Assembly: GCF_025370935.1 (NCBI RefSeq)
Contig: NC_133500.1
Span: 12,054,821-12,118,820 of the forward strand
Reading direction: 5' to 3'
Source: Choristoneura fumiferana
Lineage: Eukaryota; Arthropoda; Insecta; Lepidoptera; Tortricidae
Length of the DNA: 64,000 nt
This document shows positions 1-9,454 of this stretch, piece by piece. A program made the translations under genes and the position numbers. Under the pieces are notes generated by a model. That model saw nothing but the letters and a program-made list of their open reading frames with translations, made no database searches and was not told the DNA's origin. Numbering within the stretch: the stretch's first letter is position 1; every line of letters starts with the position of its first letter.

Positions 1-311
1 ATCATAATCTAATCCTATAAAATAAAATAATCTCCCTCCATATTTTTATTCGTGGACTGCAACCAACTTTCTACAATTTTTGGGGGTACAGTCAAAGGGA
101 AAAATATATGCACGTTACGAAGACATCAAAGATATCTAATACATCCTTATGACACTAACCATAAGGTCGATGTATACATAATTATATTTGGCACTACGGC
201 TAAGAGCTTCTGATATAACTCCTTTACGTTAAATCATTTTGCACATAAGTTTTAATAAACAAAGATGTCTCACTCAGTATTTCTAAAAACTAAACATTTT
301 ATATTTTATGA
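1..311. other. AT-rich stretch, nothing recognised
   Basis: No long open frame, repeat terminus or structured motif was recognised. It is the left flank of the Helitron-like element that starts at 312. Confidence 0.5.
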
Positions 312-699
312 AACACTAGCTTTTGCCCGCGGCTTCGCTCGCGTTAAATTTGGAGTAACATACATTTACTTTCTGCGATCCTTTTTTCGTGTTTTGATTA
401 ATTTTTAAATAAATACAGACAGATTTTCTTTTAGACAGATGGTGCAAATTTTGTAATACAAAAATCGACCTACATACGTATGTAATTAATTATGATTCTT
501 ACCAACTTGAAACCCTGCTTCGCTGATTCAGGGTTAGAATTTTAGAAAACGTTAAAGTACATACATAGGAGTGTACATAGGAGTTCCCTTCTACGGAGAC
601 GATCCTCGCCAGGATGAGCAGGATGTCACTGCTAAATAATTGTTACCAGATTTACATCAGTTTGCCAAATCTCCAGTCCCCAGTTTTATTGGTTTAGCT

Positions 700-1490
700 T
701 ATGCGTTTTCTGATTCAGTTGGTAAGTATATAAAATCCTCTTTATTCGTTTTATCCCGTGGGATATTCGGAAAATCTTTGAAACAGTTTTTACCTACCTG
801 CATGCCAAATATGAAGTACGCAAATAGGGCCATTTTGAAGTGAAAATATAAATCCCATTTTATTCCCTATCCCGTGGGAATTTTGATAAATCCTGAAAAT
901 TGTTTTTAGCTGTTAGTATTACCTACTTGTTTACCAAATTCGAAGTCTCTAATAATTATACTTACGGTAAAAAGGTCAATAATTGAAAGTGAAAATACAA
1001 ACCCCATTTATTTACTATCCCGTCGGAATTTCGAGAAATCCTGAAAACCGTTTTTAGCTGTTAGTATTACCTACTTGCATGCCAAATTTGATGTCTCTAA
1101 TAATTATAGTTACGCAAATACAGCCATTTTGAAGTGACAATATAAATCCCATTTTTTCCCTATCCCGTGGGAATTTTGATAAATCCTGAAAATAGTTTTT
1201 AGTTGTTAGTATTACCTACTTGTTTACCAAATTTGAAGTCTCTAATAATTATAGTTACGGAAATAGGGTCATTAATTAAAAGTGAAAATACAAATCCCAT
1301 TTATTCACTATCCCGTGGGAATTTCGTAAAATCCTGAAAAGGATTTTTAGCTAATAGTATTACCTACTTGCATGCCAAATTGAAAGTTTCTAATAATTAT
1401 AGTTACTGAAATAAGGCCATTTTGAAGTGAAAATATAAATCCCATTTATTCCCTATCCCGTGGGAATTTCGAAAAATCCTTTCTTAGTGC
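700..1490. repeat. Tandem array, ~145-148 bp unit, about five copies
   Basis: The word TATCCCGTGGGAAT starts at 868, about 1016 (with one change), 1161, 1309 and 1454, so spacing alternates 148, 145, 148, 145. An earlier diverged copy starts at 752. Each unit also carries TACCTACTTG and CTAATAATTATAGTTAC. The alternation suggests a dimeric higher-order unit. The array is inside the Helitron-like element. The 67-residue open frame at 640-843 is only an accident of this repeat. Confidence 0.85.
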
Positions 1491-1573
1491 GCGTCTACAC
1501 CTATTAAAGAACATATATTCCAAATTTCAAGTTTCTAGACCCAGCGGTTTGGGCTGTGCGTTGATCTATAAGT

Positions 1574-1614
1574 CAGTCAGTCAGTCAGTCAGTCAGTCAG
1601 TCAGTCAGTCAGTT
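1574..1614. repeat. (GTCA)n microsatellite
   Basis: About ten uninterrupted GTCA units lie ~20 bp from the 5' terminus of the Helitron-like element (minus orientation). The position suggests the microsatellite is part of the mobile element. Confidence 0.9.
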
Positions 1615-1789
1615 TCTTCTTTTATATATATAGATTTAGCGCAATATGTACGCAATGCATTATTAAAATGCGTGACACACGTCGTGTGTTTGTCCAAATG
1701 CTTGATAAACGTTTGGTCAAATATTTGTTCAGGTGAGTCACCTTCAACAGTACATCCTAACCGATGATTAAGAAAAGGTGACAGGTTTT

Positions 1790-2330
1790 AAAATTGGAGT
1801 TAATAACCCTGGCCATATTCGACAACAACGACTGTTTTCGTCTCGTCGTCGTCAATCCAGTGGTTTGGCCATAGCCAATCATTTGTTGGAGTCAGGGCCA
1901 AACCACTGGATTGAGCTTCACAATCCCAAAATTCTGTCCACGGAACGTCATTTTTACTCAAGCATGGTACGTGAAGCAGTTGAAATAAAAAAGCATAAGA
2001 ATTTCAACCGGGATCCATCCATTCATCTTCGTGGAATCCTGTTATTAATAAGTGTCGGCGTCGGGATGAATGTTCGGAGGGACGATCGGACGTTGTTAGT
2101 GTTGTGTGTCGGTGTGATAGGGTGACTAATAAAAGTGACCAAGTGCGGGTAGTTCGTAATACGAGTGCCGGCACTATTAGTGATCAAGTGCGGGTAGTTC
2201 GAAGAACTCGCGCTGCTAGGCAGACTTGACACCCCACACTTCAGTCTACTCGTGACCACGGCAACTGTAACGTTGCCAAAACGTCGAGGTAAATATTACT
2301 TGTGTAAAAATATCGTGATAAGTCCCGTAT
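1790..2330 (+). pseudogene. Penelope-like element remnant: C-terminal GIY-YIG part plus 3' tail
   Basis: Frame 1 (about 1840-2012) reads LLESGPNHWIELHNPKILS, then HFYSSMVREAVEIKKHKNFN. This resembles the end of Penelope reverse transcriptase/GIY-YIG proteins, where a REAIEI-K-NFNR motif closes the endonuclease domain. A one-base frameshift near 2012-2018 moves the expected SSWNPVI motif into another frame, which then stays open to a TGA at 2227-2229. The catalytic GIY and YIG motifs are not present in this fragment. The 3' tail carries a hammerhead-like hairpin. Confidence 0.6.
2256..2285 (+). ncRNA. Decayed hammerhead-like motif in Penelope tail
   Basis: A perfect stem GGCAAC/GTTGCC (2260-2265 and 2272-2277) is followed by AAAACGTC. 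In the hammerhead core the expected sequence here is GAAAC..GTC, so the conserved G is changed to A, and the upstream CTGANGA core is also degraded (CGTGACCA). It occupies the same place in the element as the better-preserved motifs at 5871-5922 and 7205-7262. Confidence 0.4.
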
Positions 2331-2345
2331 ATGGTATTTTGACTA

Positions 2346-2535
2346 TGCCTAGGAATTTCATAATCTGCCTAAACTAGCCAAATCATGAAATGGTGGCGTT
2401 TCATGATATGCCTAGGAATTTCATGATCTGCCTAAACTAGCCAAATCATGAAATGGCGGCGTTTCATGATATGCCTAGGAATTTCATGATCTGCCTAAAC
2501 GTCACTAGGCAAATCGTTAAACGGTGAGTTTTGAA
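2346..2535. repeat. 63-bp tandem repeat, three copies
   Basis: TGCCTAGGAATTTCATAAT-type words start at 2346, 2409 and 2472, an exact 63-bp period. Each unit contains the inverted words AAATCATGAAATGG and GTTTCATGATATGCC. A fourth diverged piece (CGCCTAGGAATTTCGTGATC) lies at about 2589-2610. Confidence 0.85.
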
Positions 2536-2624
2536 CGATATGGCGGATGTCCCTTAGCCAATTAATGAAATGGCGCCATTTCACGATACGCCTAGGAATT
2601 TCGTGATCTGGCGGATTTTGCAAT

Positions 2625-3535
2625 CGGCCGCCGACATATACATCACAAGTATTTACTTAACACAACTTTATTTTTAGCACAGTAGGTTCGCTATTTGAAG
2701 CGATCGCTAATGCGGATCGGAATTATTTCCAAATATCCCTGTCCATCATATAATATAAAGTTAAAAAAATATCTACGCGCCACGAATACTCAGCAACCAT
2801 CAATCAGTTCGTGTGCTGCGCGGTTACGTACAGACTCACGCGCATTTATTACGTACCTTAATATGTCACAACGATATAAACAGTATTGTTCGGTGTACGG
2901 ATGTTTAAATTCATCTAATATAATATAATAAAAACGTATCTATTGAAGTTATTTATCAGAATGCGAATTTTTTTATACTCTTAAATTCAACAATAAAGCT
3001 TTTCGCACAACTCAGAAGAGGCGCAAATACTTCTCCGTAGCTAATTTGTAGGTAACAAATATCGTAGTTATGAAGCCAAATAAAACCGTTTAAAACATAA
3101 TACGTTTTGTGGTTTATTATAATAACGTAAAATGCATTTTTGTTAAACACTACTTAGTCAATCTTTAAAACTCTCCTAATCCTTTCCCTACTTTAAATTT
3201 CAGTGACAGTTAGTAGAGTAGGCAGCCCTATCGCGCGTTTGTGTACCGAGCCGGTGTAGGTATTAAATCTAGGACGCTGCCGACACAAAATACTGCTGCT
3301 TTTTTATACTGTGCCATCAAGAACAAACCCAATTTCTCAAAATATTTGTCCAGTGATTGCCTAAACTGAGATGTTGTTGCCTTCAGTTCAGTAAGTGGAA
3401 AAACATATTTGAAGCACTGAAAAATATTATGTACCACGGCCTTATTACGTGGGAATAACAGTCTGTTTACACGACCAAGACGATCCGCGTCAGTATCAAG
3501 ATAATATCTTGACTTTGAACCATATTATGGTTCTC
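2625..3535. other. No recognised gene; one unplaced short open frame
   Basis: AT-rich sequence. On the minus strand 3228-3437 is open for 69 residues and has a protein-like composition (LDKYFEKLGLFLMAQYKKA), but it could not be matched to a family. It may be an element fragment or chance. Confidence 0.3.
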
Positions 3536-3536
3536 A

Positions 3537-3721
3537 TCTATCCATCTATATAAATAAAAATGAATTGCCGAAAGGGTTGTACGCGCACAACTTCTGAAAG
3601 ACATCACCGAATTAGATAATTATTTTTTTGTTGTGTTCGTTGTTGTCAGGACAAAGTCTGTGCGTAACTAAATTAAAAAAAAGAGACTGGAACGGGGGCG
3701 AACCCGCGGGCAACAGCTAAT
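3537..3721 (+). mobile_element. Short Helitron-like element ending CTAAT
   Basis: Starts TCTATCCATCTATATAAATA just after an A and ends CCGCGGGCAACAGCTAAT just before a T, so the A|TC...CTRRT|T rule holds. A GC-rich region that can form a hairpin (GGGGGCGAACCCGCGGG) lies before the terminus. It has no coding capacity. Confidence 0.55.
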
Positions 3722-3764
3722 TTCAAATAATTTTTTGATGTAGCATTTTATGAAAGTAGCTTTA

Positions 3765-3995
3765 GTTTACTTACTTACTATGATGGCTCAGCGACTCGAA
3801 ATGGACCTTGGCCTCCCTCCGACACCAAAGAACACAACTCACTCTGCTCTGTTCTGTGCGACTTCTCGCCACTCCGACTGCTGGAGCTGGGCGATATCCG
3901 TCTCGACCTGGTCCATCCACCGGTATCTAGGGCGTCCGACTGGGCCCTATTTCACGACGCTGACTTGTGCATCTACTACCTTCATAGAGAGCCAT
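3765..3995 (-). pseudogene. Non-LTR retrotransposon ORF2 C-terminus fragment
   Basis: The minus strand reads RPRYRWMDQVETDIAQLQQ followed by WREVAQNRAE. This is the GRPR-RW-D-VE-DL...W...AQDR-W tail motif of LINE-type endonuclease/reverse transcriptases. An in-frame stop replaces the following W, and the frame then continues with GGRPRSISSR. A CTTA-rich simple repeat (3767-3780) on the far side fits a 3' tail. Confidence 0.6.
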
Positions 3996-3999
3996 TTTG

Positions 4000-5435
4000 A
4001 AAATACACATAATATACGAGTATGTTAGTCACGAAACACTACAAATCGCAAACCTGACACAGCTTTAATCTCATGTCAAGATTTACCGACAAGTCTACAA
4101 ATAAATAATAATCACTAATAATAATTCTTTATTTGCTTAGAATAATTAGATTACAAAGGATTATACAACAGAAAGTTTATTCAGCTATATACGAGTATGT
4201 ATTTAGTAGACATAAATGCCTGCAAATATTATACTTATTAATTACAGGTCGTCCAACAAAAATGTTAACACATTTTTTTTGTTTTAACAGTAAATGTCGA
4301 CTATGTTTTGTTTGTATTTTTTGTTATTTGGTATAATTTTATAAATTTTGTTGTATTGTGTGTGCCTTAAATAAATGTCTTCTTTCTTTCTTTTCTTTAT
4401 TAGGAAAAATATGTTTTGTTTCAAAACATAAATAATTATAATAGTTAGGTAGGTACAAATAATAGATTATCACTCGACATATTGTCACTGACAATTGCTA
4501 CGTTGGTGAAATGGGAGCCATGGGCATCTTCCACGACCGTCTACATCCTCATCCATCCTCTCAACGTGTGATGGCACCTATTTAGTTAGGAGGCCACGCA
4601 ACAATTTGAGATTTTTCGTACCCCTCCCTTCTATATACCTAAGACTGATATGTATATGTTCCTTGTGCTCTATGAAACACGAAACTCGCCTTGAGGAGGA
4701 AAAGTAGGGACACGCGTAGCTGTGACGTCACAAAGATGGCGGCTGACCGTACCAAGTTTTTCTTCATTTCTCGAGTTCCACTGCATCAATTTCGTTGTTT
4801 GAAAACATGTTCGAAAATCTCCCTTGAAACCTACTAATTTAGTTTTGTTATTTTTAAAATATTATCAAAAATATGTTTTTTTTTCATACACTATTTCTTA
4901 TTTACCGGTATAACTAAGTAAAGAGTAACATAAGTGTACCTAAGTTTAAAGTTTATAACAAAAAATAAAGTCTAAATGTTTACCGCCTTTTTGTCCTGTC
5001 GTGTACAGGGCGGGCTGCGTCGGCCATTTTGGCTTCTGTCTCCCGCCGGTGCTTTTCGTTTCAGTTACATGCATTTGCTAGTTGCACGCTGAATTCATTA
5101 ATGTTATTAGGATTGTAAAGGTGCCGTACGAATTAAAAACTGATCAAGTGCGTGTCGGGCCGTGCAGAGCGTAGGGTTTCGTACTAAAATGCGGCAAATA
5201 TTAAATAGTAGCAACGGCTTTGCACGTAGAAGCCAAATCAGACAGCAGAAGTAGATGTTGCAGTAGAATATATGTATACTCAGCGGCACAAAATTTGGCC
5301 CACTCTCCATACAAAATTAGCTATAACTGCATACATTTTTTGGCCAGATTTTTTGCCACTCAGTATAAATTCCCTAATTTCGTAAAAAGTTCCTTGGGAA
5401 TTCCGAAAACCGTGATTTCATTAACGTCGCGGAAA
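4000..5435. other. Intergenic, LINE-type tail and unassigned DNA
   Basis: 4320-4400 ends AATAAATGTCTTCTTTCTTTC, a polyadenylation-like signal followed by a CTTT tail as in LINE 3' ends here. 5130-5185 carries the GATCAAGTGCGTGTCGG word seen at the edges of the GGTTCCGTACC repeat family. The rest was not recognised. Confidence 0.35.
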
Positions 5436-5444
5436 AGCAGTGCG

Positions 5445-5670
5445 CCTTGCAGCCCAGTGCAGAACTTTACACATACCATTGAATTGCTTGAAGGAATCGC
5501 CAGTTTATGCAGGTTTCCTCACGATGTTGTCCTTTACAGTAAAGCTCGTGGTGAATTTCGAATTTCATTTTGTACATGAATTGAGAAAAAACTCGGAGAT
5601 GCAAGCTCGGGTTTGAACCTACGATCCCCTGCTTGAGAGTCAAAGCACTAGCCCACCACGTCTAGAGACG
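5445..5670 (-). repeat. SINE-1 copy (tRNA-derived), degraded
   Basis: Minus strand: degraded tRNA-like head (CGTGGTGGGCTAGTG, then a B-box-like GGTTCAAACC), a body ending TCACCACGAGCTTTACTG, and CATCGTGAGGAAACCTGC. These are the shared blocks of the SINE-1 family, best preserved at 40768-41043. Confidence 0.7.
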
Positions 5671-5720
5671 AATAACTTCATTTACAAGTACCTACAAAGT
5701 TATTTATCATAACTTAAAAT

Positions 5721-5733
5721 ATTCTTAAACATG
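5721..5733. repeat. Left 13-bp target duplication of the Penelope composite
   Basis: ATTCTTAAACATG at 5721-5733 is repeated exactly at 7438-7450, directly outside the two arms of the inverted Penelope pair. Confidence 0.75.
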
Positions 5734-5870
5734 AACTAAAATAATTTCCTTGCTCACCCGCGACCTTACGATAGCTAAGCTTATGCAAAATATGCGTGTT
5801 CATGCAGTTCCTCCACCTCCACACTGTAAGAACACACACAAATCACACAAACCCATCTATCACCACCACC

Positions 5871-5922
5871 ACACTACACTGACGCGTTTCGAACTCAAAC
5901 AGAGCTCATCTTCAGAGTGACA
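5871..5922 (-). ncRNA. Hammerhead-like ribozyme motif, left Penelope arm
   Basis: Minus strand: CTGAAGA (5915-5909), a stem GAGCTC/GAGTTC, GAAA, then CGCGTC (ending at 5881), flanked by CACT and AGTG strands that could pair as stem I. This matches the hammerhead order CTGANGA - stem II - GAAA - stem III - TH. Stem III would be very short (AC-GC-GT), and ACGCGT is self-complementary. One extra T sits between the core GA and stem II. Hammerhead motifs are known in Penelope-like elements; activity here is not shown. Confidence 0.55.
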
Positions 5923-6117
5923 CAACCGTACACCATGCTACCAGTTGTTAGACTAACGAACCACAACCACCGTTTTAACTTGTCACTGTAACTCCCCAAG
6001 TACCCACATACGTTTTATGAAAGAAAACAAAACTACCCACAAATTATTAATAAAATTTTTAACCGTCCTTCAAAACTACCTTGATTTTTTTATTTATTTA
6101 CTGTCAAGGCATGTTTT

Positions 6118-6634
6118 TTAACTACCATTGCTGAAATTAGATCCAAGCCGTAGCAAGGGAGATGAAACTAAATTTACCTGCTCATTAATAATAGACCCCA
6201 TACTGTTGTATCTAATTATCTCCATGCATTCTAAAACATCGAGACGAAACCCCTTGCCACAATAATGTAACACTTCATACGAATCGGAGTCCGATAAAGA
6301 ATGATTTAGTTCCAACAAATGTTTGGCAAAATTTCGACTTATCAGGATGCTCATTCCTATATGCCGAAACATGCTCTTTAAATCTAGCATTAAAACTGCG
6401 TCCTGTCTGACCAACATATACTTTACTGCAGTCATTACAAGTGAGCTTGTATACACCCGATCTAGTTCCTTTATCTACATTCTCTTTGTGGTTACAAAGT
6501 TTAGAGTACAAAGAGTTGTTAGTCTTAAAGGCTACCTTAACATTGTTTGTTTTAAAATACCACAAATTCTATCAGACAAACGACCAACGTATGAAATGCT
6601 ACACCTATATTTGTTAGAAGACTGCGATGGGTAA
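6118..6634 (-). pseudogene. Penelope-like GIY-YIG endonuclease domain, left arm, frameshifted
   Basis: Minus-strand order: the reverse transcriptase/linker remnant ISYVGRLSDRICGIL; a one-base shift; NNVKVAFKTNNSLYSKLCNH; then GVYKLTCNDCSKVYVGQTGR. The last block contains the GIY-equivalent (GVY) and the YIG-equivalent (YVG) of the nuclease. It continues SFNARFKEHVSAYRNEHPDK. One extra A near 6328 shifts the frame, after which FAKHLLELNHSLSDSDSYEV runs on to the TAG stop at 6118. In the intact family this nuclease nicks target DNA for target-primed reverse transcription. This copy cannot make one protein. Only the C-terminal third of the element is present; the reverse transcriptase catalytic domain is absent. 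Confidence 0.75.
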
Positions 6635-6691
6635 CACGGCGTAAAGCATGCTATTCACTATCCGTGCCTGCTTCTTCTGAACCAAACTATT

Positions 6692-6992
6692 AAGTATATG
6701 TTGGTCAGACAGGACGCAGTTTTTAATGCTAGATTTAAAGAGCATGTTTCGGCATATAGGAATGAGCATCCTGATAAGTCGAATTTTGCCAAACATTTGT
6801 TGGAACTAAATCATTCTTTATCGGACTCCGATTCGTATGAAGTGTTACATTATTGTGGCAGGGGTTTCGTCTCGATGTTTTAGAATGCATGGAGATAATT
6901 AGATACAACAGTATGGGGTCTATTATTAATGAGCAGGTAAATTTAGTTTCATCTCCCTTGCTACGGCTTGGATCTAATTTCAGCAATGGTAG
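6692..6992 (+). pseudogene. Penelope-like GIY-YIG endonuclease domain, right arm, truncated and frameshifted
   Basis: Begins at VGQTG (about 6700), reads through NARFKEHVSAYRNEHPDKSN and the conserved HLLELNHSLSDSDSYEVLHY, then a one-base deletion in a purine run (about 6860) shifts the frame. The left arm differs in exactly this run. After the shift the frame encodes the same C-terminus (MEIIRYNSMGSIINEQVNLV) to a stop near 6990. The GVY half of the active site is missing, so this arm is shorter at its 5' side than the left arm. Confidence 0.75.
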
Positions 6993-7054
6993 TTAATAAA
7001 ACATGCCTTGACAGTAAATAAATAAAAAATCAAGGTAGTTTTGAAGGACGGTTA

Positions 7055-7077
7055 AAAAAAAAAAAAAAAAAAAAATT
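7055..7077. repeat. Internal poly(A) expansion in the right Penelope arm
   Basis: A run of more than 20 A is present where the left arm has only about five at the matching site (6055-6060), so the tract expanded after or during duplication. Confidence 0.8.
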
Positions 7078-7204
7078 TATTAATAATTTGTGGGTAGTTT
7101 TGTTTTCTTTTCATAAAACGTATGTGGGTACTTGGGGAGTTACAGTGACAAGTTAAACGGTGGTTGTGGTTCGTTAGTCTAACAACTGGTAGCATGGTGT
7201 ACGG

Positions 7205-7262
7205 TTGTGTCACTCTGAAGATGAGCTCTGTTTGAGTTCGAAACGCGTCAGTGTAGTGTGGT
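7205..7262 (+). ncRNA. Hammerhead-like ribozyme motif, right Penelope arm
   Basis: CACT (7211-7214), CTGAAGA (7215-7221), a stem GAGCTC (7223-7228)/GAGTTC (7234-7239) with one G-T pair and loop TGTTT, GAAA (7240-7243), CGCGTC (7244-7249), then AGTG (7250-7253) complementary to CACT. Predicted cleavage would follow the C at 7249. The bulged T at 7222 departs from the textbook core. It is the mirror of the motif at 5871-5922. Confidence 0.55.
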
Positions 7263-7437
7263 GGTGTGATAGATGGGTTTGTGTGATTTGTGTGTGTTCT
7301 TACAGTGTGGAGGTGGAGGAACTGCATGAACACGCATATTTTGCATAAGCTTAGCTATCGTAAGGTCGCGGTGAGCAAGGAAATTATTTTAGTTCATTGA
7401 TATGGACCTCCGCAAGTAACGCCTGATTCAATAAATT

Positions 7438-7450
7438 ATTCTTAAACATG
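7438..7450. repeat. Right 13-bp target duplication of the Penelope composite
   Basis: Exact copy of ATTCTTAAACATG at 5721-5733, just outside the element tail. Confidence 0.75.
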
Positions 7451-7759
7451 TTTGAATATGGCCCAACAGGTTTTACATGAAAACCAATATAAGCTCAACC
7501 GTTCACACAACTTTGTCGCTGTGAGCCTTCAATGTATTTAATAAAGAAGCTAGTGGAGCATTTACTGTGAAAAGGTTGTATTTCGAGATGAGCTTACGAT
7601 GGTTTACATAATATATAGAGGAATCAGGCTTTGGGTGATATCATCGCAGATGTATTAATGGCTATTCAAAATGGTATACTCATGCAATCTATTGTTTTTT
7701 TTCTGTCATTGCGTTAATCACTTTATTCTCAAAATGACTAAGTACAGTTGAGGTCAAAT

Positions 7760-7838
7760 ACCTTTACACTTTAGCACCTGGTCGCTGTCAGATGATTTTC
7801 AGATGGCATACAGTGACAAGGTACTAAAGTGTAAAGAT
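7760..7838. repeat. Short inverted repeat (hairpin)
   Basis: CTTTACACTTTAGCACC at the left pairs with GGTACTAAAGTGTAAAG at the right with one interruption, around a ~40-bp centre. Likely a miniature foldback element. Confidence 0.6.
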
Positions 7839-7949
7839 AGCACACATACATAACAATATATTTACAGTACGACAAACAAAACAGTTTGTTGGCGTCACGC
7901 TCTGATAGATACTAAAATTATTGTGCAAAGTGACTCGACTCGCACAGCT

Positions 7950-8095
7950 TGTTTGTTTGTTTGTTTATAGTCTTTATTGAACAAAAGGAAAACAAAAGGT
8001 TACAGAAAAAAATAACGTGTTAAGTACAAAGGCGGACGTATCCCTGAAGGGATCTCTGCCAGTCAACCTTTGAGTGGTAGAGGAGCATTCAAAAA
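7950..8095 (-). repeat. LINE-type 3' tail fragment, family with AACCTTTGAGTGG
   Basis: The blocks TATCCCTGAAGGGATCTC and CAGTCAACCTTTGAGTGG also occur at 14590-14670 and, diverged, at 53760-53890. GTTTGTTTGTTTG and TCTTTATTGAACAA on the left look like the reverse complement of an AATAAA-containing tail. Confidence 0.5.
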
Positions 8096-8310
8096 ACAAG
8101 GATCGACTACTAGAGCAAAATATTGACAACCAACAAAACAAACTAAGTACCTAAAGTACTTTTTTCTTCCTACTGTACTCAGAGTACAGTCAAACACAAA
8201 TATGGTGCACATTTGCATACAGAATATTATGTATGAACCTTCTAACAAAAAGCTAAAGTTTCCAATGTCAGTGTACGCCTCAATGCTTGCTATATACCTA
8301 CTACCTACGG

Positions 8311-9163
8311 GTAGGTTCCACTAGACGCCCGCAACGATTGTATCGCCCTCTATCGAGTCACCTAAAGCTGCGTTTCCACCAATAATGTGGGAAGATGTAT
8401 TGCAAGGAATGTGTTTTTCAGTAAGTGTTGGTTAATGAAAAATACACGTGGGAATGAGGGTGAGGGTAAACGAGAGGACTGAATGACCGAAGACTTCTGT
8501 GGAATGAATGAGACGAGCTAATGGGTGAAAGAGTGCGAGTTTTGATCGGGTGAACCTACGTGCTAGTCACCGTTGGTGACCGCATCGCGCCAACTTCACC
8601 CACAGAATATTGGTGGGTCAGAGTGGACTTCATGAACTTTTTTTTTTATTCGACTGGATGGCAAACGAGCAAGTGGGTCTCCTGATGGTAAGAGATCACC
8701 ACCGCCCATAGACACCTGCAACATCAGGGGGATTGCAGATGCGTTGCCAACCTAGAGGCCTAAGATGGGATACCTCAAGTGCCAGTAATTTCACCGGCTG
8801 TCTTACTCTCCACGCCGAAACACAACATTGCAGGCACTGCTGCCTCACGGCAGGATTAGCGAGCAAGATGGTGGTAGCAATCCGGGCGGTCCTTGCACCA
8901 GGTCCTACCACCTGCAAAACTTTCCGAGTCAATCTCTAATTCGTGTTTCTAATGTCATCCATAAACGCAACCATACATTAATGGGAATCCATGTTGAATT
9001 AAATTTTACTAAGTACAAGCTATGCGCAATCTATACAATTTATTCGAGCTTACAGCGCTCAAGATGGAGCGCGCGCGTTCCACTATATCATTCACCTACA
9101 ACGTCCGCGGTAGACCGGCATTTTCAGCAGTCGTGGTTGCGGGCGTTTAGTGGAACATAGCTA
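8311..9163. mobile_element. TIR element (~850 bp) with nested insertions
   Basis: GGTTCCACTAGACGCCCGCA at 8312 is the inverse of TGCGGGCGTTTAGTGGAACA ending at about 9159. The interior holds a piece sharing CGTTTCCACCA and GAGGATGT-like words with 19113-19210, and a SINE-like repeat at 8640-8925. No transposase frame was seen, so it is a non-autonomous DNA element that later received insertions. Confidence 0.6.
8640..8925 (-). mobile_element. LT1 element: ~285-bp SINE-like repeat with LINE-type tail
   Basis: Minus strand: starts TTTTGCAGGTGGTAGGACC, carries the short hairpin around CAAGG and GTAATCCTGCCGTGAGGCAG, and ends in a LINE-like tail TGATCTCTTACCATCAGGAG...GTTTGCCATCCAGTCGAATA plus poly(A). 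The frame ending VAGVYGRW is open in this copy (8696-8932) and resembles the GVAGVHG end of the LINE at 31170-31457. The shared 5' edge among copies (13043, 14053, 37390) points to a unit mobilised as a whole, not a random truncation. Confidence 0.7.
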
Positions 9164-9454
9164 TTGTCAGTACAAGGAGTAACCGTCATTATGACATGTC
9201 ATAATGGCATAATGGCGCATATGGCATAATTAAGTAGTTGTCCGCAAGGTCAACAAACTGAGACAATTTGAGGACACTGCACAGTCTGTTTAAGTGTGGG
9301 AACTTGTGAATATGTTTTGATTCATTGTGTTGAAATTATTTTTCCAACTGTAACTAACTATGTTATTGGTGACAGACAACCTTTTTATAGGGGTTTATGT
9401 TTTTGGTTGGATAAAGTGGTGGTACTGATGAAACTAAAATAAATCTTTGTTTCT

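Larger units (their letters stand above)
312..1634 (-). mobile_element. Helitron-like non-autonomous element, ~1.3 kb
   Basis: Read on the minus strand, the element starts TCTATATATATAAAAG at 1634 and ends GCCGCGGGCAAAAGCTAGT at 312. That gives a 5' TC and a 3' CTAGT preceded by a short GC hairpin (CGCGAGCGAAGCCGCG), as in Helitrons. The base before the 5' TC is A as expected, but the base after CTAGT is G rather than T, so the 3' edge is slightly uncertain. It has no coding capacity. It contains a ~147-bp tandem array and a GTCA microsatellite close to the 5' end. The same terminus recurs at 63985-64000, and internal sequence recurs at 48030-48600. Confidence 0.65.
5734..7437. mobile_element. 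Palindromic pair of Penelope-like element 3' halves
   Basis: The left arm (about 5734-6650) is on the minus strand and the right arm (about 6692-7437) on the plus strand. They are near-identical in opposite orientation over the GIY-YIG coding part, the 3' UTR and the tail. The pair is bounded by one 13-bp direct repeat, so it appears to have inserted as a single unit. The right arm carries ~40 bp extra at its 3' end (TGATATGGACCTCCGC...), which the left arm lacks and which recurs at 38070-38112. Confidence 0.8.

Noticed and set aside
700..1490. CRISPR-like array
   Set aside because: The units are long, contiguous, degenerate repeats without unique spacers, in a eukaryotic context.
1561..1767. 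72-residue frame with SVSQ repeats
   Set aside because: Translation of the GTCA microsatellite.
8696..8932. Minus-strand 78-residue frame considered as a small gene
   Set aside because: It is part of the dispersed LT1 repeat; other copies have the frame broken.
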